Shown: piece by piece, positions 45,539 to 54,499 of the stretch
How positions within the stretch are numbered: the stretch's first letter is position 1
Layout of the letters: every line of letters starts with the position of its first letter
Notes under the pieces: model-generated
What the model was told of the DNA's origin: nothing
Database searches by the model: none
Seen by the model: the letters and a program-made list of their open reading frames with translations, nothing else
From: Chloroflexota bacterium
GTDB taxonomy: Bacteria; Chloroflexota; Dehalococcoidia; UBA2979
Assembly: GCA_027592645.1 (NCBI GenBank)
Contig: JAQCKI010000003.1
Location: 1-61,070, forward strand
Length of the DNA: 61,070 nucleotides
Direction of reading: 5' to 3'
Made by a program: the position numbers and the translations under genes

Positions 45539-46558
45539 ATGTCCCTAGAACCGTTTCCCTCCACGTCGCGCCCCGCGCCCGCTCCGCGCCGGGTCGTGAT
45601 CATCGCCAACCCCGCGGCCCGTAGAGGAGTACCGGAGCACGTACTGCGCGTCGCCGCCGGGCGCGCCCTCCCCGGCTGGGACGTCGAGATCGCGGTCACC
45701 CAGGGCCGGGCGGACGCCGCGCGCCTCGGCGAGGCCGCCGCGCGTGTGGGCGTGGAGGTGGTCGTCGCCTGCGGTGGCGATGGCACGCTGAACGGCGTCC
45801 TGAACGGCGTCCTCGCCGCGCCGGGTAGCAAGGGCGCTCGACCTGCCATCGGCCTGATCCCCGCCGGCACAGCTAACGTGTGGGCGAAGGAGGCGGGCAT
45901 CCCCCACGACCCCGAGCGCGCGCTTGCGCTGTTGGAGGCAGGCCTGCGCGTCCCGCTGGATGTGGGTGTCGCCACGCTCCGAGGCGTCGACCGACGGTTC
46001 CTGCTGATGTGTGGCATCGGCCTCGATGCCGCCGTGGTGCGTCGGGTGGAGGCGCGACCGAGGCTGAAGTACCGGCTGGGCCCACTGGCGTTCGCCGGTC
46101 AGGGGCTCGGCGTCCTCGCGCGCCTGCATGCGCCATACGCCCGCGTCACGGTCGATGGCGTGGAGGAGCGCCTGCGTCTCGCGCTCGGTGTGGCGGCGAA
46201 CACCCGGCTGTACGGGGGCGTCACGCGGATCGCCGCCACGGCGCGCGCGGACGATGGCCTGTTGGACATGGTGACGTTCGCCTCCGGCGGTCGAGGTGCG
46301 GTCGCCGCCAGTGCCCGGCAGGTGATCGCCGCTCTGCGGGGCGGCCTCGACCGTTCGACCGTGCGAGGCGTCTCCTACCGCCGCGGTGCACGGGTCACGG
46401 TGGCACCGGAGCGGGCACTCGCGGTGCAGGTCGATGGCGAGTGGATCGGTGAGTGCGGGCCAGAGGCGCCGTTGACGCTCACGGTGGAGCCGCGTGCCGC
46501 CACGTTCGTAGTGCCTGCCGTGCCGAGCCCGCTGTTCAGCCTGCCGGCAGTGCCGTGA
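45539..46558 (+). CDS. Diacylglycerol/lipid kinase family protein
   Basis: IIANPAARRG; VVACGGDGTLNGVLNGVL; IGLIPAGTANVWAKE. Confidence 0.93.
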   Translation: MSLEPFPSTSRPAPAPRRVVIIANPAARRGVPEHVLRVAAGRALPGWDVEIAVTQGRADAARLGEAAARVGVEVVVACGGDGTLNGVLNGVLAAPGSKGARPAIGLIPAGTANVWAKEAGIPHDPERALALLEAGLRVPLDVGVATLRGVDRRFLLMCGIGLDAAVVRRVEARPRLKYRLGPLAFAGQGLGVLARLHAPYARVTVDGVEERLRLALGVAANTRLYGGVTRIAATARADDGLLDMVTFASGGRGAVAASARQVIAALRGGLDRSTVRGVSYRRGARVTVAPERALAVQVDGEWIGECGPEAPLTLTVEPRAATFVVPAVPSPLFSLPAVP

Positions 46559-47714
46559 CCTCGCCCGCCGCCAGGCGGTAGCGCGTCGCACCCGGCAGTT
46601 CCTCGCGCGACGGTCGATCCGCATCGGGCGTCGTGATCAACACCTGGTCGACGCCATAGGCGACGTTCAACACGCGCTGCCGGCGGCCCGGGTCGAGTTC
46701 CGACAGGATGTCGTCCAGCAGCAGCACCGGTGGGTCGCCTGTCCTGGACTTCGATAGTTCGACCTCCGCCAGCCGCAGCGCCAGCACTGCCGTCCGCTGC
46801 TGCCCGCGCGAGGCGCTGATCGCCGCGGGGTGACCGCCGATCGTGAAGCGCACATCGTCGCGATGTGGCCCCCAGCGCGTCATCCCGCGGCGTAGGTCCT
46901 CGGCGCGCTCCACCTGCAGCGCCGCGCGGATGCGTGCGCCCAGGTCATGCTCGCGGACGACCTCGGGCAGATCGCCCGGCAGGCGCGGCTCGTAGCAGGC
47001 CTCGAGTTGCTCCGCCTCGGTCGCGGCGAGTTCCACGTACTTCGCGGCCGCGTCCCGTGCCAGCCGCCGGATCGCCTCTGCGCGCGCGGCGACGATGATT
47101 GCGCCGGCCTCGGCGAGTTCGTCGTCCCAGAAGTCCAGTTCATCCTGCCGGCCGCGGCGTTCCGCGAGTCGGCGGAGCAGCGAGTTCCGCTGCTCCAGGA
47201 CGCGCTGGTACCGCTGCAGCGCGCGCAGGTAGGCCGGGTTCAACTGCGAGATCGTGATATCCAGGTAGCGCCGCCGGTTTGCGGGCGGACCGTCGATGAT
47301 CGAGAGGTCGTCCGCGGAGAACATCACCACGCGCAACTGCCCGACGAGGTCGCTCGCGCGGCGGGCGACGCCGTTCACCCGGAAGCGCCGAGACGCGCGC
47401 GTCGGTGGGATACCGGGCATCGTCTCGCCCGCGATCACCACGATCTCCAGCGCTCGCCGGCCCTCGCGCGTCTCGACGATCGCCTCCATGCGCGCCGCGG
47501 GGAGCGGGTCGTCTCGCACCGCGTTCCACGCGATCAGGTCCAGATCTGAGCCGGTCCGAAGCGTGCGTGTGGTCGCCAGCATCTGGATCGCGTCCAGCAG
47601 GTTGCTCTTGCCCTGCGCGTTCTCGGCTTCGATTACGTGCACGCCGGGGGAGAGCGCCAGTTCCAGCCGGCGGAAGGTGCGCACGTTGTTCAGGGTGAGG
47701 TGGGAGAGGTGCAT
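46536..47714 (-). CDS. recF: DNA replication/repair protein RecF
   Basis: LTLNNVRTFRRLELALSPGVHVIEAENAQGKSNLLDAI; ISASRGQQRTAVLALRLAEVEL; PVLLLDDILSELDPGRRQ. Confidence 0.95.
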   Translation of the reverse strand: MHLSHLTLNNVRTFRRLELALSPGVHVIEAENAQGKSNLLDAIQMLATTRTLRTGSDLDLIAWNAVRDDPLPAARMEAIVETREGRRALEIVVIAGETMPGIPPTRASRRFRVNGVARRASDLVGQLRVVMFSADDLSIIDGPPANRRRYLDITISQLNPAYLRALQRYQRVLEQRNSLLRRLAERRGRQDELDFWDDELAEAGAIIVAARAEAIRRLARDAAAKYVELAATEAEQLEACYEPRLPGDLPEVVREHDLGARIRAALQVERAEDLRRGMTRWGPHRDDVRFTIGGHPAAISASRGQQRTAVLALRLAEVELSKSRTGDPPVLLLDDILSELDPGRRQRVLNVAYGVDQVLITTPDADRPSREELPGATRYRLAAGEVTALPAG

Positions 47715-47751
47715 GCAGCCGCGATTATCGCACGCGTCGCCCGTGCGTCCG

Positions 47752-49143
47752 TCAGGCGGAGCGGGGGACCTCCACCGAGAGCCGCGCCCCGCCCGCGTCC
47801 GATGCCTCTGCCCAGATACGCCCACCGCATGCATCGGTCAGGCGCTTGGCAACGGCCAGCCCCAGGCCGGAGCCGGGCACGGCGTGCTCCATATCCTTTG
47901 CGCGGTAGTACGGCTCAAAGATGCGGTCGCGCTCACCCGCAGGGATACCCGGCCCGGAGTCTTCCACCACGATCCGCACCAGAGTCCCATCCACGGGGAA
48001 CGCCGTCAGACCAATGGTGCCGCCGGGCGGCGTGTAGCGGTTGGCGTTGGAAAGTAGATTGAGGAGTATCTGCTCCAGCAACCGTGGATCCACCCACGCA
48101 CGGAGTTCACCCCCCGGCAGGTCGACGGTGAGTTCCTGCGCGCGCAGGATCACGGCGGGCCGCAGGGTGGCCTCGGCCGCGCGGATGATCGGTGCGATGT
48201 CCACCTCGCGACGGTCGACCGCCAGCTCGACGGCGGACGTCCGCCCGAGGTCGATCAGGTCGTTCACCAGTGCGCTGAGGCGATCCACGCTGGTTCCGAG
48301 TGACGCCACCAGGTCGCGTGCCGTCTCATCCATCGTGTTCTGGTCGAGCCGGAGCAGTTCGGCGAACGCCTGGATCGAGGTGAGGGGCGTCCGAATCTCG
48401 TGGGAGATCGAAGCCATGAACTCGCGGCGGCGCTCGTCCAACCCTTCCAGGTCGCGCTCGCGGCGGTAGGCGGCCTCGTAGAGGGCGGCGTGGTCAAAGG
48501 CGGCACCGAGGCGGTTCGCCAGCATCTCTCGCATCACCGGGTCGGCGAGCGGCCCCGGGCGGCGGGAGGCGATCAGCACCAGGCCGACCGGCTCCGCGTC
48601 GGTGCGCAGCGGTATCTGTGCCACCCAGGGCCGTGCGCCCAGGATCTCACGCGCCGGCTCAAGCCATTCGTGGACGTGGCGCTGCCGCTCCCATGCGACG
48701 GCCTCGTCCACCACTTCGGCCCCGGCCGGGGGTGCCGAATCCAGCCATGCGCGCGGGTAGCCCGTCGCAGCGAGCGGGCGGATCGGCCCGCCGTCTGAGT
48801 CCACGATCGACACGATGCTTGCGTCGCCGACGCCGAGCGAGGCGAGCAGGTGCAGCACCTCGGTGGCGGTGTCCTGGATGTTGCGCGGCTCGGACAGCAG
48901 ATCGAGCAGCACTGTCGACGTCGCCGCGCGGCGTCGGTCGCGACGGAGGCGCCGGAGCGACCATCCTGCGACCAGCAACAGTGCCAACGCGAAGCCGCCG
49001 TTCACCGCGAGCCCTCGGTCAGTCAGCGGCTCGCCAACCGCCGCCAGCAGCGCGGCGTGGACACCGAAGAGCACACCGGTGGCAGCGATCAGCGCCATCC
49101 AGAGGCGTCGCGTGCTCAGGCTCGCCTGATGTAGGGGATTCAC
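47752..49143 (-). CDS. Sensor histidine kinase with N-terminal TM/GAF-like region
   Basis: FMASISHEIRTPLTSIQAFAELL; LLNLLSNANRYTPPGG; VEDSGPGIPAGERDRIFEPYYR; GSGLGLAVAKRL. Confidence 0.92.
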   Translation of the reverse strand: MNPLHQASLSTRRLWMALIAATGVLFGVHAALLAAVGEPLTDRGLAVNGGFALALLLVAGWSLRRLRRDRRRAATSTVLLDLLSEPRNIQDTATEVLHLLASLGVGDASIVSIVDSDGGPIRPLAATGYPRAWLDSAPPAGAEVVDEAVAWERQRHVHEWLEPAREILGARPWVAQIPLRTDAEPVGLVLIASRRPGPLADPVMREMLANRLGAAFDHAALYEAAYRRERDLEGLDERRREFMASISHEIRTPLTSIQAFAELLRLDQNTMDETARDLVASLGTSVDRLSALVNDLIDLGRTSAVELAVDRREVDIAPIIRAAEATLRPAVILRAQELTVDLPGGELRAWVDPRLLEQILLNLLSNANRYTPPGGTIGLTAFPVDGTLVRIVVEDSGPGIPAGERDRIFEPYYRAKDMEHAVPGSGLGLAVAKRLTDACGGRIWAEASDAGGARLSVEVPRSA

Positions 49144-49175
49144 AGGGGAGTTCCGCCGTCCGCCAGATGATCACT

Positions 49176-49198
49176 CGCCGGCGGCACTGCCGCCGGCG
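49176..49198 (-). promoter_or_regulatory. Intercistronic hairpin CGCCGGCGGC-ACT-GCCGCCGGCG
   Basis: Perfect 10-bp stem with 3-nt loop in the gap between two genes of the TCS operon. Confidence 0.5.
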
Positions 49199-49202
49199 CA
49201 GG

Positions 49203-50363
49203 TTACCGCAGGGCGATCAGTAACTCGCGATCAACCTCGGAGGCGCCGCGCACGTAGGCAGGCTCCTGGAGGCCTTCGCTCAGGCCGGCCGCGATCTCGT
49301 CGGAGTCCGTGGCCTCCAGCAGTTCAATGCGCAGCCGCGCCTCGCCCTGCGAGTAGGCCTCGACGGCGGCGTGACAGACAAACGGCAGGTTCGCCAGGAT
49401 GTCCTGCACGCGCATGAGGCCCTGGAAGCCGGAGACGGGGATCACCCGGAGGATCAGCGTGCCCTCGTCAGGCAGGAAGGTCGCCAGCGGCGGACCGTCA
49501 TCTTCCTCGGATGGGGCGTCGAATGCGTCGTGCGGCTGTGGCTGCGCCCGTGGTGCAGGTGCAGGCGGGGCCGGCGGAGCGATTGGGGGAACAGCCGCAG
49601 CCGGTGGCGGCGGCGGGGGAGCAGCCGGTGGCGGGGTGACGATTGGCGGTGCGGTGAAGACCGGCGGCGGTGCAGCGGGACGTACCGGCGGCACCGCAGA
49701 TCGAGGCAGCCCCGGCGCCTCGTCGGCCTGTTCCGGTACGGGCGCGGCGAACCGCTCGGCGACCGGGAGTGGCACCACCGTGAAGCCGGGGGTGCGCGGG
49801 GGCACCGGCTCCGCCACGGGGGCGGTTACGCGGGCCTCCGGCGTTGGGATCGAACGACCTTCGTGGAGCAGCGCCTCGATGCGATCCAGGCGCTCCTGCA
49901 CGGACCTTACTTCGCCCGTCAGGTCAGTGATTGCCTGTCGCACTTCGATGACGGACTGCTCGCTGGCCGCGCCGTGGCGGGCCTCCAGCAGGGCACGAGC
50001 GCGTTCCATGGACTCGTCCAGGATGCGCTGCGCCTGTTCGCGCGCATCCGTCAGCACGAACTCCACGTCGCTGCTTGAGCCGGTTTGGTCCGTCACGTTG
50101 TCCCGATGCTCCACCGGCCGTGGTGCCGGAATGTCGTTTTTGGTGGCCCGTGGCTGCGGCGTTTCCGGGTCGCGGGCGGGCGGTGCGGCAGAGGCTCGAG
50201 GCGCCGTGCCGGAGGCTGGACGGGAAGGCGGCGGAACCTCCGCGCCGACGGCGCGGGCGATCCGCTGCATCGCCTTCTCTTCGCTGCCGCTCAGCGCGAC
50301 GAGCAGTTCGCCTACGGCTCGAAGGACTGCGGAGGCGTTGGCGTCCGTCCCGTCCATGGTCAT
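49203..50363 (-). CDS. Pro-rich hypothetical protein in two-component operon
   Basis: 386 aa; Ala/Pro-rich centre and ordered C-terminal domain (GTLILRVIPVSGFQGLMRVQDILANLPFVCHAAVEAYSQGEARLRIELLEATDSDEIAAGL); ATGA overlap with response regulator. Confidence 0.75.
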   Translation of the reverse strand: MTMDGTDANASAVLRAVGELLVALSGSEEKAMQRIARAVGAEVPPPSRPASGTAPRASAAPPARDPETPQPRATKNDIPAPRPVEHRDNVTDQTGSSSDVEFVLTDAREQAQRILDESMERARALLEARHGAASEQSVIEVRQAITDLTGEVRSVQERLDRIEALLHEGRSIPTPEARVTAPVAEPVPPRTPGFTVVPLPVAERFAAPVPEQADEAPGLPRSAVPPVRPAAPPPVFTAPPIVTPPPAAPPPPPPAAAVPPIAPPAPPAPAPRAQPQPHDAFDAPSEEDDGPPLATFLPDEGTLILRVIPVSGFQGLMRVQDILANLPFVCHAAVEAYSQGEARLRIELLEATDSDEIAAGLSEGLQEPAYVRGASEVDRELLIALR

Positions 50364-51078
50364 GATCGCGATCCGCGTGCCGCGCCACGATCGCGCCGGA
50401 CGAACTTATACCCCACGCCACGTTCGTTGACGATCATCGGGTCGTTCTGGGGATCGTCGCCAATCTTTCGGCGCAGGTGCTGAATGTGGACTTTCAGGTA
50501 GTCCGTCTCATCCATGTACTCGCGTCCCCATACCTTGGCGAGCAGGGTGCGGAACGTCAGCACGCGGTTCTCGTTACGAGTGAGGTGGTACAGCAGGCCG
50601 TACTCGATCGGCGTCAGTTTGATCGGGTCGCCGCTCAGCAGCACATCGCGGCTGGCGTAATCGATGAAGAGCGGGCCCGCCTCGTAGGGTGGGCCGTCGC
50701 TGGCGGGAACCTGTGACTCCGTACGACGGAGGACGGCGCGCACGCGGGCGAGCAACTCGGTGTGGGAGAACGGCTTCGTGACATAGTCGTCCGCGCCCAG
50801 TTCCAGTCCCTTCACCTTGTCCACTTCCTCGTGGCGGGCGGACAGCATCACCACCGGCACGTCCGAGGACTGGCGGATGCGCGCGAGCACCTCAAAGCCG
50901 TCGATGTCTGGCAGACCGATGTCCAGGATGATGATGTCCGGGGCGTCCTGCTCCGCGAGCAGCACGCCCTCCTCGCCGGCCCCAGCGCTGACGACATCCG
51001 CCTCCGGCCAACGGAGGTTGAACGTCATCGAACGATCTCGACGACATCCGGCTCATCATCGATCACCAGTACGCGCAT
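50360..51078 (-). CDS. OmpR-family response regulator, frameshifted near N-terminus
   Basis: MRVLVIDDEPDVVEIVR* (51078-51025) then, in another frame from ATG 51028, MTFNLRWPEADVVSAGAGEEGV...DIIILDIGLPDIDGFEV...VTKPFSHTELLARVRAVLRR + winged helix. Confidence 0.85.
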
Positions 51079-51214
51079 GTGCACAGTTTATCCACATTGT
51101 CATCTTCCGGCAGCGATCCGTATTCCCGGTCGCAGCCACTCTGACAGGCTCCCGATCCAGTGCGCAGACGCTACGCTGCGCTCCGAAGTTCGCCATTGCG
51201 AGGGAGAGTGACCG

Positions 51215-52879
51215 ATGCAGATGACTGGTGGCCAGGCGCTGGCCCAATCACTCAAGATCGAGGGCATTGACACGCTCTTCGCGCTACCCGGCATTCAACT
51301 GGACTACCTCTTCGATGCGATCTGGGAGGAACGCGCGCACTACCGCGTGCACCACACCCGCCATGAGCAGGCCACCGCCTACATGGCGGATGGTTACGCG
51401 CGGGCCACGGGCCGCATCGGCACGTTCGTGGTGGTGCCGGGCCCGGGCGTGCTGAACGCCTCGGCGGCACTCTCGACGGCCTACGCGTGCTCGTCGCCTG
51501 TCCTGTGCGTGACCGGCCAGATCGACTCCGCGCAGATCGACAAGGGTCGAGGGGCGCTGCACGAGATCAACGACCAGCCGGGCCTGCTCTCCCACCTCAC
51601 CAAGCGTTCTGAGCGGGCGATGCGGCCGGAGGAGATCCCGGCGATGGTGCGCCGTGCGGCGGAGTCGCTGCAGACCGGCCGCGCTCGCCCCGCCTCGATC
51701 GAGGTGCCACCGGACGTGCTGGGCACGGTCGCGGACGTGACGCTGCTGGAGCCAGAGTCGTGGGATCGGTCGGCACTCCATCGCGCCGATCCTGATCTGC
51801 TTGAGCAGGCCGCGAAGATCCTCGGCCAGGCGGAGCGCCCGCTGATCTGCGCCGGTGGTGGCGTGCTCTCCGCCGATGCCTGGGAAGAGGTGGCGGAACT
51901 TGCGAGGATGCTCGAGGCGCCGGTGCTGATGACGCCCAACGGCCGCGGCATCCTCTCCGACCGCGACTACCGAGCGCACTCGGGCCGCACGGCCACCGTG
52001 GAACTGGTCCCGAATGCGGACGCGATCCTGGTGATCGGCACGCGCTTCGTGCTCGCTGCGAACATGGGCGCGGGTGCAACCAAGGTGAACGGCCGCGTGG
52101 TGCAGGCCGACATCGACCCGGAGGAGGTTGGCCGCAACGTCACCCCGGAGGTCGGCCTCGTCGGTGACGCGCGCTACACGGCGTCCGAGTTGCTGAAGCG
52201 CGTCCCGAAGTACAACCGCGCCCGTGCCTCGCGCGAGACGGAACTGCGCGCGCTGCGCACCGGCCACGAGGCGGCCCTCGCGCGCACGCCGTGGCAGCAG
52301 GAGATGGCGAACGCGATCCGGGACGTGCTGCCAGAGGATGGCATCCTCGTCTCGGAGAGCACCCAGGTCGGCTACTACGTGCAGGGCGGCGGCTTCCCGA
52401 TCTACCAGCCGCGCACGATGTTCACGTCCGGCTACCAGGGCACGCTCGGCTACGGCTTCGCCACTGCGCTCGGGGTACAGGTCGGCAGTCCCGGTCGCAA
52501 GGTGGTCTCGATCAATGGTGATGGCGGGTTCATGTACAACGTGCAAGAACTCTCCACGCAGGCGCAGCAGAACATTCCGCTGGTGACGATCGTGTTTAAC
52601 GACGGCATGTTCGGGAACGTGCGACGCATCCAGGAGCAGCGCTACAACGGCCACGGCATGGGCACGGAACTGAACAACCCGGACTTCGCGCGCGTCGCGG
52701 AGTCCTTCGGTGTCGCCGGGTTCAAGGCGAAGACCGGTGACGATCTGCGCAAGGTGCTGCGCGAGGCGTTCGATCTCAACGGCCCCGCGCTGATCGAGGT
52801 CACCCAGCCGCCGACGCCCACGCTGCCCGGCATGGCGCCGATGCAGCCGCTGCCGCCGCGGCCTACGTTGAACCTGTAA
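51215..52879 (+). CDS. Thiamine-pyrophosphate enzyme, acetolactate-synthase-like
   Basis: GIDTLFALPGIQLDYLFDA; HEQATAYMADGYARATG; NGDGGFMYNVQELSTQAQQNIPLVTIVFND. Confidence 0.92.
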   Translation: MQMTGGQALAQSLKIEGIDTLFALPGIQLDYLFDAIWEERAHYRVHHTRHEQATAYMADGYARATGRIGTFVVVPGPGVLNASAALSTAYACSSPVLCVTGQIDSAQIDKGRGALHEINDQPGLLSHLTKRSERAMRPEEIPAMVRRAAESLQTGRARPASIEVPPDVLGTVADVTLLEPESWDRSALHRADPDLLEQAAKILGQAERPLICAGGGVLSADAWEEVAELARMLEAPVLMTPNGRGILSDRDYRAHSGRTATVELVPNADAILVIGTRFVLAANMGAGATKVNGRVVQADIDPEEVGRNVTPEVGLVGDARYTASELLKRVPKYNRARASRETELRALRTGHEAALARTPWQQEMANAIRDVLPEDGILVSESTQVGYYVQGGGFPIYQPRTMFTSGYQGTLGYGFATALGVQVGSPGRKVVSINGDGGFMYNVQELSTQAQQNIPLVTIVFNDGMFGNVRRIQEQRYNGHGMGTELNNPDFARVAESFGVAGFKAKTGDDLRKVLREAFDLNGPALIEVTQPPTPTLPGMAPMQPLPPRPTLNL

Positions 52880-52957
52880 GGGCGAACCGGGCACATCCGA
52901 GGGGCTGCACACCTGTGGAGGCCGCGGAGCCCTCGTTGCGAGACTGACGGATCGTGA

Positions 52958-54010
52958 GTGGAGTACGGCATGGCTGATCGCATCCGCATAGGCGTCATTG
53001 GCGCAGGTGGGAACACCCGCGTCCGCCACATCCCCGGCCTCCAGGCGATCGAGGGCGTGGAGATCGTGGCGGTCTGCAACCGCTCGCAGGAGAGCGGCCA
53101 GCGCGTCGCGGACGAGTTCGGGATCGCTCGGGTGGTGACTGACCCCCGCGCGATCATCGACGACCCGGAGATCGATGCCGTGGTCATCGGCACGTGGCCC
53201 TACCGCCACCGCGAGTACGTCGTGGCGGCGCTGGAGGCCGGCAAGCACGTCCTCACCGAAGCGCGCATGGCGATGGACGCGACCGAGGCGCGCGAGATGC
53301 TCGCCGCGGCACGTCAGCACCCGGATTGCGTCGCGCAGATCGTCCCCTCGCCGTTGGACTTCAAGACCTGGCGCACGATTCGACGGATGGTGCAGGACGG
53401 GACGCTGGGTGACGTGCTGGAGGCGCACGTCAACATCCTGGGCGGCGGTAGCCTGAACCGCGCCACGCCGCTGCACTGGCGCGAGCGGGCCGACTACTCC
53501 GGCACCAACACTATGACGTTTGGCCTCTACCTGGAGGCGCTGCACCGCTGGCTCGGCCCGACGAAGCGTGTGATGGCGGACGGACACGTCTTCGTCGCCG
53601 AGCGCATCGATCCCGAGACCGGCAAGCCGCACACCATCGACGTGCCGGACAGCCTCGGCGTGCTCGCGGTGATGGAGAGCGGGACGCGCGTCTCCTACCG
53701 GGTGAGCGCCGTCACCGCCTCCCCGGCGGCGCCCAACGGCGTCTCGCTCTACGGCACGAAGGCGACGCTGCACTGGCAGCCGGGCGAGCGCATGACGCTG
53801 GTGCCGCTCGGTGGCGAGGCGCAGGCGGTGGAGCCTGACCCCGGCACCGCCGGCGACTGGCGCGTGGAGGCCGACTTCGTCGACTCGATCCGCGACGGCG
53901 CCCCGGTGATCCTCACCAACTTCGAGGACGGCCTGCTCTACATGCGTGTCACGGAGGCCGTGACCCGCTCCCGCCTCGAGGGCCGCGCAGTCGACATCGC
54001 GGAGGTGTAG
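52958..54010 (+). CDS. Gfo/Idh/MocA family oxidoreductase
   Basis: RIGVIGAGGNTRVRHIPGLQAIEGVEIVAVCNRS; EAGKHVLTEARMAMDATEA. Confidence 0.92.
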   Translation: MEYGMADRIRIGVIGAGGNTRVRHIPGLQAIEGVEIVAVCNRSQESGQRVADEFGIARVVTDPRAIIDDPEIDAVVIGTWPYRHREYVVAALEAGKHVLTEARMAMDATEAREMLAAARQHPDCVAQIVPSPLDFKTWRTIRRMVQDGTLGDVLEAHVNILGGGSLNRATPLHWRERADYSGTNTMTFGLYLEALHRWLGPTKRVMADGHVFVAERIDPETGKPHTIDVPDSLGVLAVMESGTRVSYRVSAVTASPAAPNGVSLYGTKATLHWQPGERMTLVPLGGEAQAVEPDPGTAGDWRVEADFVDSIRDGAPVILTNFEDGLLYMRVTEAVTRSRLEGRAVDIAEV

Positions 54011-54012
54011 CG

Positions 54013-54420
54013 ATGCCCGGTTACGTGGTGCAGTCAGAGCGCGAACCATGGGGGATGCAGGCGCTGCTGTTCCGCTTCGTCATCAACCTCGCCGGGTTGT
54101 TCCTGGCTGATGTGATCGTGCCCGGCATCGAAATCGGCGACTGGCAGTCGCTGCTGGCGGGCACTGCGATCTTCGCGATCGTGAACATCCTGCTGCGGCC
54201 GCTGGCGACGTTCTTTGCGTTCTGCCTGATCATCTTCACGTTCGGGCTGTTCGTGCTGGTCATCAACACCGCGCTGCTCGGTGCGACCGCGTGGGTCGCG
54301 GGGCAACTCGATCTCGCCTTCACGATCGATGGCTTCTGGTCCGCCTTCTTCGGCGCGCTCATCATCTCGATCGTCTCGATGATCGCCTCGATGACCGTGC
54401 GCGGGCGCGTCGTTCGCTGA
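54013..54420 (+). CDS. Phage-holin-family small membrane protein
   Basis: Four TM pattern; VNILLRPLATFFAFCLIIFTFGLFVLVINTALL. Confidence 0.8.
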   Translation: MPGYVVQSEREPWGMQALLFRFVINLAGLFLADVIVPGIEIGDWQSLLAGTAIFAIVNILLRPLATFFAFCLIIFTFGLFVLVINTALLGATAWVAGQLDLAFTIDGFWSAFFGALIISIVSMIASMTVRGRVVR

Positions 54421-54499
54421 CTGCGCGGGCACGAGGTGCCTCGGGCGGGCTGGTAGACTGCGGGAACCGCACCACCACCCCGAGAAAGTGAGCCACGCG

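Noticed and set aside
51088-51096. TTATCCACA, a perfect DnaA-box 9-mer
   Set aside because: Single copy without a cluster or AT-rich unwinding region; lies in the probable core promoter of the response regulator, so not an origin.
51284-54049. 921-aa open frame on the minus strand
   Set aside because: Antisense to two well-supported genes (TPP enzyme and Gfo/Idh/MocA oxidoreductase); Arg/His/Asp-rich composition with no recognisable domain, typical shadow ORF of high-GC codon bias.
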